A stretch of 64,000 nt of DNA from Magnaporthiopsis rhizophila (Eukaryota; Ascomycota; Sordariomycetes; Magnaporthales; Magnaporthaceae): assembly GCA_003049465.1 (NCBI GenBank), contig PYSS01000026.1, positions 67,984-131,983 of the forward strand, given 5' to 3'. A program made the position numbers and the translations under genes. This document shows positions 33,929 through 46,838 of the stretch, in pieces. Numbering within the stretch: the stretch's first letter is position 1; the number at the start of each line of letters is the position of its first letter. The notes beneath the pieces are model-generated. The model saw nothing but the letters and a program-made list of their open reading frames with translations, searched no databases and had not been told where the DNA came from.

Positions 33929-34961
33929 CCTTCCTATTCCTTTTTCTACTTTTCTTCCTACCAACTATCCTACCAACTATCCTACCACCACAAAAACCAC
34001 CAAGCAGCGACCCAAGCAACGGCCAGCCTACCAACAGTTTACCACCCGCGCTAGACCCGTTCCATCATAGCCGACTCTAGAGATTCACGCGCCGATTCCC
34101 CGAGACATGCACATGGCGGTTCCTCCTTTAGTGATTCACATAGTGGTTCGTCTCCGGAGTCACCACCTCCGAATCCAACAACATAATCGCCGGCTGTGAG
34201 ATGCCTACCACTGAGCTGCGTCGTGTTGTAAAAGCCCAGGGCGGGCTGGTAACGCAGGCGAACCTTATATTGACGTTGCGGCCGACGTTCGACGAATTGC
34301 ATCGAAGGCTCGCGGACCTCGATCGGAGGCTGGACGACCACCGGGCCGATATTAATCGGATGCTGGACGACCATCAGACGCATATATATTGAAAGCTCGA
34401 CAGGCACAAAACCGAGATTACGGAACACTTATCGGTAACCATCGCCGCAAGGTACGACTCTATTCTTACCAAATTTTTACATGAATTTTAGCAAATGTTT
34501 TTCTTTTTTTTCTTTTCTTTTTTTCTTTCTTATTTACTAACAATTTTATTGTTAGCGTTTCCAACGCGCAGGTCAACTTGAGAATCTGCTGGTACGCTGA
34601 ACTGGGAGCCGTGGCCAGAAATGCCACCTGTCCTTCCGATGATGATTCGCATCCGCAGCTGGGCCATCGGAAAGGGATATTGCAAAACTCCATGTTTTCT
34701 CTTGTATAAACGGCTTGCTGAGCTTCTATGCTGATCAAAGTGCGGTCTGCATAAATGGTCAATTATTGAATTAAATTAAATAGTCGCCGTCATTGACTAC
34801 GATGTCCAACCCGATGTCGCTTGTGCTGTTATGCCTATGCTTCGTTGCCAAGTGACAAGTACACTCCGCTATCTTCGTAAAATTTCAGAGTCCATCCAAA
34901 ACATACATTACCCAACCAACACAGCAGTTCGCCCTTAGTAGAACTTATTCCACGCCTGTCT
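33929..34961. other. Right part of the accessory island, AT-richer DNA
   Basis: About 1 kb between the satellite and the F-box gene stop, holding only the coiled-coil remnant (listed separately). The 34440-34560 stretch is T-rich and ends TACTAACAATTTTATTGTTAG (branch-site and acceptor-like), hinting at a former intron. Confidence 0.4.
34201..34491 (+). pseudogene. Coiled-coil protein remnant with internal stop
   Basis: Frame starting at ATG 34201 shows heptad-like LADLDRRLDDHRADINRMLD, is interrupted by TGA at 34390, and continues in the same frame as KLDRHKTEITEHL to a stop at 34491. A Ser-rich stretch upstream (34056-34180, another frame) may belong to the same lost gene. The family is not recognised. 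Confidence 0.35.
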
Positions 34962-37900
34962 TCAGCGATACCTTTCGGGCCGCGCAATGGGTCCCGGAGG
35001 AGGCGGCGCCGCTGCTGGGTAGTGTGGATCATACTCTTCGTAGTAGGCTGGATCCACACGCGACATAGAGCCTGGCTCGGCGACCCTGGCGGTCACTGGC
35101 TCCCTGCCGTCATGCGGCCCCGGCTGCCGAGACGAGTAGCGGACATCCCGTTCATACGGAACATAGGCCACTTCACGCCGAGTATACCCGCCACTGGAGT
35201 AAGGGCCAGCCTGGTGAGGGGAGTTGTAGTATCCCTCCACCTCTGGTTGCCGCCTGACTGGACGTCTGATGTAGTATTCGCCCTGAGCGTCTCGGGCCCT
35301 CACAAGCTCGTAAGCTTCGTACTCGACCTGCCGCGGTCTTCGATCTTCGTTAAGGATCTCATAGTATTCGCGAGCAGGTGCCCGCTCGTAAATGACCTCT
35401 TCCACAGGAGGTGCCTGTCGCGTGCGGTATAGTGGCTCGCCGTGGAGTGGCGGCGGCGGACTCCGCTCGCGATATTTGTCTGCTGAAGTGCCTTGTTCAA
35501 CGTATCTGACGCGTACGGGTGAGAGGGACCGACGGCGGCCGCCCTCGGCCCCTGCAGTGCCGTACCGATGGCGATAATTATCTTGGGGTAGTATTTGGCT
35601 CCCATGAGGGTCTCGAGACACAGCTCTGTGACGATCCTCGGCATAGACCGCCCGGGGAGGGGCCTGCTGGCGCGTGTCTACCGACGACCTGTTGCGTTCC
35701 TGATCGAGATACAGCTCCAAGGCCGCCAGGGGGTCCGAGCCCTCACGGTCAGACGCATTTGGAGGTTGATGGTCTGGAGGGTGGTAGATGGGCGCCTGGT
35801 AGGCCGTGTTCATGGGCGCCTGGGTTCGAGACATGGGCGGGAGGCTCTCTTCTTTGATCTGCCTTGTCAGCGGGCCGGCTCTCCTCTGGGGGTTCTTCGC
35901 CATCTGCTCGTTGCGTCGAACCGTGCTTCGGGCGACGCCAGCCGAGCCGTGACTGGTTTGCGCCATAGGAGGAACCGACGGCATGCGAGCTGCCTGTGCA
36001 CGATCCGCGGCCCACATGGCACGGATCTCCTCCTCTTGTCGACGCTCCTGCTCTTCATCGTCCTTGAACTCGTGATCTTTATTCTCGCTGGTCCGTGGAC
36101 GGGGCCCCCTGTCATCAAAGCCCTTGCGAGACATACTGCTCCCGTTTTGTCCCTTCCCTCCTTGCTTCTTCCTGTTCTTGCCGTTCTGTTCTTGTTGACC
36201 ATGCTGCGGACAATGTCCGCCGCTTTGTCCTTTGGGGAGGCCATGGCCATTGGTCGCTTGGGACATCGTGTTTTCTGGCGCCCCAGTGCTCGGCCCGCCT
36301 GACGCATAGAAAGCCTCGTGGTTGTCGACCGACGCGGGTAGCTGCTGCTGGGCATGATATTCCGGTTTTGATGACCACCGTGCATCGGCTGAGGCTTGGT
36401 AGGGCGCACCCTGAGGCGGCCCGGACTGGAAGAAGTGGGGAAGCGCTTCGCTGAGAAGTTGGTACTTCTGGCCATCACCACCGCCAGCGACGGGCTTCCG
36501 GAAGCTCGGCAGGCCAGAAAGGTCGGGAACAAGAATCATGTCTGAGGCCCAGTCGGGAACTGGTGCGTACTGTGCCATGTTTACTGCCGGCTCAACGTGC
36601 CGGCTCTGGAAGTGATTTGCGAGCTGGGGCATGGAAAACGATTTCCGATCATGTTCTGTTGCGGGTGGGTTGACCAGCCCAGAGTGACATGCCTTGCACA
36701 TCAGGCCGTTCACGTTGCGTACGGGCCTCATGTCTTTGTTGTTCGACAAACCATCGATGAACATGGTGAGCGGGGGCGGCTCGGAGAATTTGCCGTAGAA
36801 TCGCTTGGCCATGTGGTAGATGATGACGTGCAGTCGTGCGCTGCCAGGAAGGTCTTTCAGGTTCGCCGTGGAGCTCCACAGCTCCCGCGAAAGCTTTGCC
36901 ATCTCATCAAACTGTGCGCGATAACGGTCGGGAAACGGAGGGGCCTGGCCGCCAGGGTAGCCAAAGCTGCCGTTGTTCTGATAAGTGTTATAGTTGTAGT
37001 TATATGCGCCGGAAGGAGGCGGTGGCGGGCCTGGTTGAGAGGCGGGAGTAGGAGGACCTGGAACGGGAGCCCCATAGCTCGGAGGCGGGTACGAGCCGGC
37101 CGGGGAGGGAGCCGCCGGATACGGCTGGTAAGGAGCTGAGGCAGCATGGTAGGGAGCCTGACCGTAGTTCGGCTGGGCTTGTGGGTAGCCGCCCGGAGGT
37201 GGGTATGCCGTTGGCGGAGCGGCACTGTATTGCTCGGGGTAAGGCTGAGAAACTCCGTACGGAGCAGGTGCAGGAGGGGCCTGATACGGGGCCGGCGGCT
37301 GCGAGAGATATGGCTGTGGCGGTGCGCCGGGGTACGACCCGTACGGGTACTGCGAGTTGCCGTTTTCCTGCCGATAAGCAGCCTGCCGCGCCTGGTGGTA
37401 TGCTTGTTTGACGGCCCGGGGATCGGGGCTGAACGGGGGCACTTCAGGCCACTCTGCGCGCCAATGAACGACGACGTTTCCGGCACTCAGCGCGCTCGTG
37501 TGCTTGGCGGCGTAGTGCTGCACAACACCCTCGAATCCGTAGTACTTGAAGTTTCCTTGGCATGCGTTACAGAGGAATAGCTCCTTCCGCAGCGACTCGG
37601 TATGAGGCTTGATCTTGACATCGAAGATCCACTTCATGTTCTCCAGCGTCAGTTTTTGGGTGAAAGGTCCCTTGGGAGGATCCACGATGGGCTCCTTGCC
37701 GCTCGCTCGCGCGGCATCTGCGTCCTTTGCCACGTCCGCGTAGAAGTGCTTTCGAACATAGAGGAGCACGGCGGCGGCAAAGTCTGCACATGTGTCTTTG
37801 GTGACCTTGTCGCCGTCGTCCCAGTTCTTGCGAATTATCTCATCCGCATGGCGGGAGATGCGGCCACGAAGGGGTCCTTGGATCTCGTCCCAGTCGTGAT

Positions 37901-39771
37901 CTGTCGGCTCCTTTTCCTTGCCGGTATCTGAAGCCGTGTTCCGTTCCGCCAACTGCTCCTGGAGACTGGCCTGCAGAGCGGCCTCTTTCTCACGCTTCTC
38001 GGCATCCTGTCTCTGGGCTAATAGTCGCGGCTTCAGAAGCTCCCAGGCATTGTCGTCCAATGGTGTGATAATTTGGGTGGCTGCCTGGAACGAAGGCATG
38101 TGAACGAGAAGACTCGGCCGCATGGGAGGATCAAGCAGCATTGCCTTTCGTTCAATTTCGGCCTTTCGCATAGCCTTCAGCTCCACGACCTCTTCTCGAG
38201 TTCGTTCATGACGAGCTGGCGCTGGTGCGCGCGGCGGCAATGAGGGTACTCCTGTCACAGCTGTGCCACCTGGCGCATTCGGGGTCAGTTACAGATATTA
38301 GCGCCTGTGGAAATGCGCCGAGGAAAACGTCACATACGATTGGAAGCTGAGCCGGACTGTGCCACCCCATTAGAGCCATCACCAGGGAGCGAGGGCGGAG
38401 TTGGCTTGGTCGAAGTTGGGACCGTCGCCGCGAGCGGCTTCGGGGTGTATCCAGGATAGAGCAGACGTCGTGACTTAGCAATGCCCCCCCACCTGGCGTA
38501 CCCTTCCCATCTGGACCAGCCCCGCTGATGATCGGTCCCACGGACTTCTAGACCCTTGAGCCATTCCTCCGTGGCGGCTACGCCCATGCCCTTGACGGCC
38601 AGGAACTCCTGCTTCACGCTCTCGACGCCGGGTTTCCAAAACACCTTGGTGAGCTGGGTGTCCCTGGGCAGCTGGCCACGCTCGGCCAACCTTGAGGAGA
38701 GCACATGAAGTTTGTCGGTCAGGAGCACAAAAGGGATTGCAGGCATCAACATCGAAGGCGTAGATGACGACAGCAGAAGATCGATCTCCTGTTGGCCATG
38801 GTCAGATAACGGTGGTGTGCGCTCAAGAAGAAGGGGTTTGCGACACAAACCTTGACGGAGTTGCTGAGTAGACATGGTCCACAAAGACAAGCTGCAAAAG
38901 GCCATACGATGGCGACTCCATCCATGCCAGGACCATTGGCACAAGCCTCGCCGGGAACCACATTGACTGGGCTACCCGGCTTGCCACAGTGCTGACACGA
39001 GTTTGAGCAGACCAGCTTCCACATGTCAAGCTCGGTCTTGGAGTCGAGAGGAGCCGGCATGCGAGGCCAGTAGAGGTGTCTTGAAGCCCGCCATATGGCA
39101 TCTGGCTTCAAGATGGGAGCGCCGCCCGAGCACGGGGGCCGCCGCTCGGGGGCAGAAGACAGGTCAAGATATGAGTGGAACAACTTGTTGACACTCATGA
39201 GATTCCCAAGGGATTTGGGAGGGCAGAAAGTAAATATGCAGTGCCAGATCTCGGCAGGGAGAAGGGATCTGTCGCGTGGAACATGACGCCCATCGTCGGC
39301 AAGCACAGCAGGCCCCTCGTCGCCATTGAGCTTCACCTTTTTGGCCTGCTGCAACCCAGCGCCAGCCTCTCCTTCCTGTGTTCCTGCGGCGGATGTCTCG
39401 TCGTGGTGCTGGCCGGTCTGCGCTTTTCGTTTTCTCGAGATGGCGTCCTGTGCGTCATGGCGGGCGAAAGGTGGTTTGGGTGCCGTCGTGGAATCGCCGG
39501 ATTGGCTTGGTCGAGAGGGCGAGCTGCGGTCGTGATTGCGGTTGTGGCTTTCATCCCGGTCAGAATCATCCGTCATGGCATCCGATGCGCTCTCGTCATC
39601 GGAGCTGCTCGCATCCGACGCCTGGTCGTCCAAGACCGCCGGACTAGTTGGGGCTGGGGCAGCGGGCTGTGATCCTTTCTGACTGAAAGGGGCATCGCCA
39701 GGGTCCGTTGAGTCCATGGAAAAGTCCATGGACGGATCCATCGATGTGTCCATCGAGCCAGCCGACTCCAA
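34962..39771 (-). CDS. Large F-box protein with two C2H2-like zinc fingers
   Basis: Exons 39771-38851, 38788-38338 and 38269-34962, 1559 residues, phases agree. N-terminus: DxSMD repeats and an acidic Ser-rich region, a Lys-rich nuclear-type signal (ISRKRKAQ; KKVKLNG), then an F-box at about 170-205 (LLPAEIWHCIFTFCPPKSLG). A Cys-rich segment (CSNSCQHCGK, CLCGPC) follows. The third exon holds two zinc-finger-like motifs, CNACQGNF..HYAAKH and CKACHSG..HFQSRH, separated by a long Pro/Gln/Tyr/Gly-rich linker, and ends in an Arg/Tyr/Glu-rich tail. An F-box would bind Skp1 in an SCF ubiquitin ligase, and the fingers suggest nucleic acid or protein binding; both are inferences. I know of no characterised orthologue. 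The three exons are united by continuity of frame and consistent composition. Confidence 0.8.
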
Positions 39772-41583
39772 AGCTGTCTACCTAGGGGCGAAGTGTTGGG
39801 AATATGGAGGAGCGACACATGAAAACCAAGCTACCAGGCGGAGGCTGCGGCAACACTCGTCGCTCGCGGCTAGCAGCCCGGCAAATGCCTGGACGACGCG
39901 AAGCAGGGCCAGGGGCAGAGGAAAACAGGGCGGCGGGATTCGAGCGAAGGGGTCCGCCAACGGCGAGTTTGGCGAATGGTTCATCGAATGACCGAAATCG
40001 AGGCAGCAGCAGTCGGAGGGAGATGCAATGGAGGACCGAAAGAAAGAAGGAAACAAAGACGATGTGTAGAGCCGACCAGAATGGGCTAATACAAACCAGC
40101 ACGGCTTTTTTTTTTTTTTTTTTTCGTGTTTCTTGCTCAGCCAATGCGTGCCACGAAATTCTTGGGGCGATTATGTAAGACGCGCTGAGCGGAGCAGCAC
40201 CGCCAGTGCAATAGAACACAATCTGGTTGCTTTTCCGCTGCCGAGAAGTTCAGGGAAGGAGGCCAAATCCAAAGAAGGTGATCTGCTCGTAAGGCTCTCT
40301 CGTATCCTCCACGCAGGTCGCACCTGATGGCCTTGGTCAAACCATCTTGTTTCCTTATGCGCTCAAGTGCCTGCACATGAGGGCCGACTAGGTAAGTAGT
40401 CGGCATTCGGCACGTCTGGAACCAGACGGCTCGAAGTGCAGGTGACGGGTGAACCTAGCCGAAGTAAAGGAAAAGCGGCAAGGCGGTAATAAGCAAGAAA
40501 CATAGGCCAAGGATCACCCAGGACCGCTGCGGGATGTGCGCACCAAAATGGGACTTCAACGTTTGTGACCTATCAGCCTGCGAACGAGCGCGGTCAGTCC
40601 CAGAACGTCAAACGCACTGGCGCTTGCGTGCCAAGCCCAAATAAGCTTCCCCGGCTGGCTAGGAGCACAAACGGATGGGGGGCCAGGGGCCAAGTTGTTT
40701 CGTGGCGAAGGGGCTGAGTGCAGGGAGAAGGGAGATGCGGCGGGACAGAGCGCCAACCACGCATTCATTGGCTCTGGTGACGCTGAGCCTCACTCACCTA
40801 AATTCACGGGGCGGATCCCCCGAAGCCCAAGCGGGCCCTGAACCCCTGTCATTCACAGCCATCAGACCGACCGACCTCGCGTTAAGGCACAGCCCGCGGG
40901 CAAACGCCAGCCAACCGCCGGGCATACAAGGTGCTCTTGAATTCCACAAAGGGGCATGAGGAGATCCATCGGCCGAAAATGCCTGCCTGCTCATGCCAGC
41001 GAGCTGTGCCACCGCCAGCACCACCGAGCAAGAACAGTGGGATCCTGGGCCGGACCCCCAAGCTAGCCACGCACGCGGCGGGCTGTACATGGCCGCGGTG
41101 ATCACCAACGTCATATTCAGGGGCAGAGGGGAACGGCATGTGAGGTGGTTTGCCGCGGGGCCTGGCCAAGGCAGGCCAGATACAAGAACCCCAACCTGAC
41201 TCCCGCCCAACATGTTGTGAATACCGTCTTCTCATTCGTGCACTCACTTGGGCCACATCACCTCTCCTTCATCGAACAATAGTATCCAGTAATTTCCCAT
41301 TCATCTACCCCCTGCCGGCCCCGAAGCTCTTGGGTCACAGTCACAGACAAAGACGCGGCCCAGTGAAAGGAACGCTCAAGAGAACCAACGACCAACAACC
41401 AACAATACATACCTATTTATTCCCACGGTCCCCTCGCTCTCACCACATTGTTTCGTTTCTTACCCAGAACAACCTTCAGCTTCTATCTTCCATTCACCTC
41501 ACAAGAACAAAAACCACCTCGGTCAAATCTCCCTAGCCAGAACAACTTGCTATTTCCTCACCAGACCTCAGCATTATTCCATC
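39772..41583. promoter_or_regulatory. Divergent intergenic region, F-box/secreted-protein genes
   Basis: 1812 bp between head-to-head genes. Contains a 19-base T run (40106-40124) and a C/T-rich leader (41400-41580) before the secreted-protein start. No gene recognised; the longer frames are low in family resemblance. Confidence 0.45.
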
Positions 41584-42489
41584 ATGCGTGCATCCACGAT
41601 CATCACGACCTCGGTCTTGGCCGGGCTTGCCTCTGCCGCCCCGACTGAAGCGCTCTGGCCACGTGCCGACGGGTCGTCGCCGGCGGGGTACAAGGGCCCG
41701 AAAGCCGTCGATCTCATCGAGGGCACGATGCCGGACGCCAAGACGTGTGACATGGCCAAGTTCCCGCAGTGTACGACCGCTGCCGATGCGGCGCCCTACT
41801 TCGTAGAAGCCATGAACACCTACCAGATCTACAACTGTGAGTCCAACATCCCGGTTGTCTTTAATCTTTTGCCCAAACTCGATGTGTCAACACTGACTAA
41901 CAGCTTTCCTGCTGCAGACTGGGAGATCGCCGCCGTCATCTCCCTGACCGCGATGGAGTCCGCGTCGCTAAAGTACAAGCAGCCCGCCGTCGAGTCCAGT
42001 GACAAGGGCAAGGGCACCTCCAACATGCAAAGCGGTGTCGTAAGTAGAACCTGGTCCCCTTAAAAAAAAACCAAAAAAAAAACCACCTTACTTATCTACC
42101 TAATCACACTGCTAACATTTGTTCTCTCACCCCCCTGCAAATAGTTCAACCTCAAATTCGCCAAGAGCATCCCCGAGCTGGCATCGCAGGTCAACCAGAT
42201 CACCGGCGGCAGCGACACGCCGACCGACGAGCAAAAGTCGCAGATCCTCAAGCTCGTGCAGGCCAACGACTACAACTTCCGCTCCGGCGCCTGGTTCTTG
42301 GCCACCGAGTGCAGCGCCGACATCCGCCAGGGCATCCGCTCCGGGACCAAGCAAGGGTGGCTCGACTACGTCACCAAGTGCGTCGGCGTCCCCCAGGCCA
42401 CCGACGAGGTCAGCAAGCGGGAGTGGACAAAGCGGGAGCAGTACTGGACCGACGCCATGACCTCCTTCGGCCTCAAGTACACCAGCTAA
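41584..42489 (+). CDS. Small secreted protein of unknown function
   Basis: Exons 41584-41836, 41918-42039 and 42145-42489, 239 residues, phases agree. A clear signal peptide (MRASTIITTSVLAGLASAA, cleavage near 19) is followed by a short Pro/Arg leader and a helical domain. Notable stretches: AAVISLTAMESASLKYKQ, SGVFNLKFAKSIPEL, DYNFRSGAWFLATECS, TKQGWLDYVTKCVG, and a Trp/Tyr/Lys-rich end. Cys residues suggest one or two disulfides. The glutamate in TAMESASLKY, at the end of a helix, would be compatible with a lysozyme-like fold, but this is a guess. AATAAA is at 42660. It could act outside the cell, for example on cell-wall material; no substrate is assigned. Confidence 0.82.
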
Positions 42490-43031
42490 AATTGGTGGCC
42501 CCTTTGGCTCGACGTTATGAAACCATGACCCTTTTTCTTCTTCCTATTTTCACAGCGACTACTGTACAGTGTACTTAGCATATTTTTCTTCTTTTGTATT
42601 TGTTCGCTTTTGTTATGATACCTGCATACGAGGCTTGAAATGCATGTTTTGAAAACCAAAATAAACGGACTTCACGGTTTAAAAAGAAAATGGGCAAATT
42701 TCACTTGCAAAAGAATACGAGCAATTGACGGAAGGACATACAATAAAGCGGGTTTGCGTAAAGCATTGAGGGCGCAGCACAAACTAGAATAGAAACCGAC
42801 AAAGCCACAACCAGGATGTCCGCCCGCCGAGATACGAGGCCGGAGCCTAGATTCGATCAACAACGCCATGGCGACATGCTTCAGACCCCCCAAAAGGCAC
42901 ATTTGTTTATTCTGCATGCGAAAACATTCGTCCGAAACCGTTCTTTTCCAGGTCCTCCGTCTCGTATAGCGTTTGTTTGCGAAGCACTAGACCTCCGTTC
43001 CTCCTTTTTGAATGCCTCTGATGTCTGGATT
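42490..43031. other. Convergent 3' intergenic region, secreted protein/ABP1
   Basis: 542 bp between converging stops with AATAAA at 42660-42665. No gene seen. Confidence 0.5.
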
Positions 43032-45615
43032 TCACTTGTTCACCTCTACATAATTGGCGGGGAACAGGCCACTCTTGCCCTGGAAGTGGCCAAACCACCA
43101 ATCCTCGTCGGGGAACTCCAGGTCCGTAATTTGCGCGCCCTCCGGGAAGCCAAGCTCTGATATGAACCAAAGTTTTTGTCAGTAAAAATAGGGTCGATGT
43201 ACATTGGCGACAGTGCCGGGGGTGAGCAATTCGGGGGAACGCACCGTTGTCTTCCGCGGCTTCGTAGTCGTACAGGGCGGTGGCCGTTGGGCCCGCAGCC
43301 GCCGCCGCCGCAGCGGGTGCAGGAGCAGCAGCGGGAGCCTGTTGCACGACTGGCCTGGCCGGCTCTGCTGCAGGAACAGGCAGTGGGATGTCCTCCTCAT
43401 CCTCAACGAGCTCCACGTAGTTACTGGGGAACAGACCGCTTTCGCCCCTAGCGTTGGTGCCCATCCACCAGTCCTCATCCACCATCTCAATGTTGATGAC
43501 GTACTCGCCCTCTTTGAGCTCAAGCTCGTTATCCTCGGCCTTTTCGTAGTCGTACTGAATAAGGGCACGCTTGCCGCCTCCAGACGCCGCTCGCCCGGCC
43601 GCAACCTGCTCATGGCCAAACTGCTCCTCAGCGACCGCCGTGGCCGCCATCCTCGCGTGGTCAACGTGGTCGTCTTGGAGCTCCTCCTCCTTGGGCAAAG
43701 AGCGCTCGATCTCGCGCGCCGGGATAGCCGGCTCCGGAGCGGGCCGCTCGATCTCGGGCTCCGGCACACGGGGAACGGGAATGGCAACACGCGGCGGGGA
43801 CGGGGACCTGGGTGGAGGTTGCTGCTCCTCCACCTCTTCCTCCTCCTCCTGTTCGGCCGCCGGCGGACGCGTGGGAAGTCCGGGAAGAGCAAATCCGCCG
43901 GATGGGGCAGACGGACGAGTCGACATGTTCGGCGGCGGCGGCGAAGGCTCATCCAGGCTTCGGTCCCCACCTGCAGGAACCTTTGGCGCAGCGGGAGCAG
44001 CAGCTCCCATAGCAGGAGCCTCCTTGAAACGATCCCGAAGCGCCGAGATACCGCCGGACTGAGGCGGCTCTTGCTCCGGCTCGCGCTGCTGGTTGTCTTC
44101 GCCCGTTCTCTGCTCAACGACGGCAGCACCACCGCGCCCAAAGTTGGTGGTTTGCACTGTTCCCCAGCTCTTGCCCTGATATCCGCTCTTCCATCCCTCG
44201 CCGCCACCGCTCTTTTGCACGGCAATCGAAGAGGCGGCAGGCGCGGTGCCAGTTGTGGTGGGGCTGATGACGCCTTGCTTGGCCTTCTTCTCAGCCCATA
44301 GCTGAGCTGGGGTCTTGCCGCCCTGGTCGGCAAATGTGCGACTGGCAGCACCGACAGGGGGTGGAGCAGGAGCGGCTGGGGAGGCTAGGCCGAGCGAGCC
44401 AGGCATAGGGGCCTTTGTGCCTGTGAAAGAGGAGGCTCCGGCAAACTTGTTGGCAACCTTAGGCTTGGGCATTGATACTAATCTCTCGGACTGAGGGGCG
44501 GGAGTGAAGGCCGCGGTGCGCTCAGCCAGGCTCTTGAGCTTCTCGTCTGCGTCTTCCCCGGCAGGCTTCTGAGCCCTAGAACGGATCGCTGCGATATCGA
44601 CCTTTCCAACTGGCTCGTAGGCCCCCTTCACCGTCGCCGGCCGGTCGTCCTGTTGATTCTTGGCCGCAGCCCTGATGGCATTGATATCGACCTTCCCGAC
44701 GGGCTGGTAGCCGCCCCTGACCACGTCAGAGCGATCTTCCTGGCTCGCGGCGGCGGCGCCATTGAAGCGAGACGGCTCCTGTCTCTGCTTGACGAGTTCC
44801 GCCATGTTGACCTTGGTGGGCTTGTAAGCAGACTCGACCTTTTGGAGCTCGGACCGGCTGACCGGGGGCGCATCGGCACCCCATCCGTCCGCGTCAACAT
44901 TCTCGTCCCTCCGTTGGCGGGCAGCGACCAAAGGGTTGAAGGCTCCGGAGCCACTCGAGGTCGCGGGGGTGAAGACGGGCTTCTTGGCGACAGGTGGGGC
45001 AGCAGAGGGGGTCGGGGCGGAGCTGCCAGCGCTGTATTTGGCACCAGAGGCGTCGGCCACCTTCTTGATGATGGAATCGGGGGCCAGGTCTGCGTCGGAG
45101 CGGGCGGTTATCTGGACGTGGTATCCGTGCAGCAGCTTTGAGACGGCGGCCAAGTGACTGGTGAAATAGCCCTTGGTCCGCTCAGGAACACCGCCGCCGC
45201 ACCATGCTATCAGGACGTTCTTGGGAAGGCCCGAGTTGGGATCCTTGACCTTGACAAAGGCGAATTGGATGCGGCCCTCGTTGAAGTCCTCGATGAGCTC
45301 CTCGAGCTCTCCTTCTATGTAGCAGGGCCAGACGGGGCAGCTGTCAGTAGTGTCCTACGCGAGCGAACCATTCCCAAAATGTGCCACGACCATCACCTGG
45401 GGCGGACTTGGCCACTCACCGCCGGTGCTCTCAACCTTGAGCACGCTCTCTTTGGAGCCGCTGTCCTGGAAGGCGTTCACAAGCGGCGCCTGCACCGAAA
45501 AGAGTGCCCATTGGGCTTGCGTCGGCGAGCTCGAGGACGGCGCGGGCCCATTGACGACGCTGCTGTAGCTGCTTTTGATCGAGGGCCCGTTGATGGAGAG
45601 ATTTAATGACGACAT
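43032..45615 (-). CDS. ABP1: Actin-binding protein ABP1 (ADF-H plus two SH3 domains)
   Basis: Exons 45615-45420, 45314-43245 and 43156-43032, 796 residues, phases agree. N-terminal ADF-homology domain (about 1-135; ALFSVQAPLVNAFQDSGSKESVLKV, IQFAFVKVKDPNSGLPKNVLIAWCGGGVPERTKGYFTSH) binds actin filaments. A long Pro/Ala-rich centre repeats VGKVDINAIR/VGKVDIAAIR-type motifs, like the Arp2/3-activating and adaptor segments of fungal Abp1. Two SH3 domains: about 646-704 (ALIQYDYEKAEDNELELKEG) and 738-796 (ALYDYEAAEDNELGFPEG, ending at the C-terminus). Yeast Abp1 has a single SH3; two are usual in filamentous ascomycetes. It acts in endocytic actin patches. The second SH3 is split by an intron, so an unspliced reading loses it. 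Confidence 0.93.
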
Positions 45616-46838
45616 TGTTGGTGGTGGGGCCCAGCTGCTACTCAGGCAATTCGGAAGAAAAGAGGGAGCTACCTATAGCAGAAAAGGGCGATGAACCTTT
45701 GCGTCGCGGCCCCGGGTCGATCGAGCGCAGAGGACGGGAGAAGTTGAACGGGGAGAAGATTGTGCAGAAGAAGCACAAGGACTGCACCAGTTCAGTCCCA
45801 GTTGGAGCCTGGGCCGGGCCACATTAGCTGGCGAGCTGCGTGAGCTGTGGCACCCGATTCCACTAGCGGGGCAGGGGTAAGCGGCGCCCAATACGTAATT
45901 CGGGGGGGCTTGGAAGTTGAGCGTCACAGGCGCTGGAAGCCGGAAGCCGGGCACCCGCGCCGTCGGCAGCACCACGCTGGCTGCCATCCATGTCGCGCGA
46001 CATCAATTGTCGAGTCCTATTCGCTTCATTCGCCTGTCTCGAACTCCCGCATTGGTGGCGAACAACAGGTCCGCGAGAGCAAAACTGGTGGGAGCAGGAC
46101 CCGAGAAGCTGGCTAGGTATTGTTTCCATCATTCTGTAATCCATGGCAGTTGCAGGATAATAGATCACCATACGAATCAACACTGGCAGGACAGGAGCAT
46201 CAAACATGTCAAATACCATCAAGACGAGAGAGGCTAACTACGAAGTCCAAATCAGGGATGCACACGCTAAACGACAGAAGCGCATAATGTGCTGCACAGC
46301 AAAATCTCGGAAAGAGATCGCGGTGAGCGGAAAAGGAGCGTAGGCCGAGAAAGCGGGTGATCAGGGAGAAAAGAGCAGGATAAAAGAAGAGAATGGAAAA
46401 ACGACAAAACACAATAAATTATGTAGCTCTCCTCGGCAAAAACAGCAGGGCGAGGAGATAAGTAGCCGACCGAATGAACAGTTGATGATGTGGGCTTGCA
46501 GTGAAAGCAAAAACAAGAAAAAGAAAATACAACCCAGGATCCGACAAGGTCATTAGTTTTTTTTGTTTTTTATTTTCCCGACCAGGGCAACTGACGCCCG
46601 CCCCAGCAGTCTAAGCAGTTAGTGCCCCAATCAAACTCAGCGTTCGCGCCTCCCTGACCCAATCCTGCGTCGAACCGGCCCGCGCAAGCCACCGCCTTTT
46701 CATTGTCGACCTTTGCCGCTATCCCGGAGGCGCCAATTTCGGTATGACGCGTCGGCGGTAACGTCCGAGACGTGGTAGGTGCTCGTCGGTTGCCGAGTCT
46801 GAACCGTCGCCAGTCACCGGCCTGGGAGGTGAACTCAT
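45616..46838. other. ABP1 promoter and CYSTM 3' region
   Basis: 1223 bp between two minus-strand genes. No family-like open frame. A-rich stretch near 46260-46530 is probably 3' UTR of the CYSTM gene. Confidence 0.45.

Noticed and set aside
33762..34034. Lys/Arg/Glu-rich frame KRKEERG
   Set aside because: Pure translation of the 7-bp satellite.
43204..44301. 365-codon frame antisense to ABP1
   Set aside because: Same cause; composition Arg/Ser-rich without domains.
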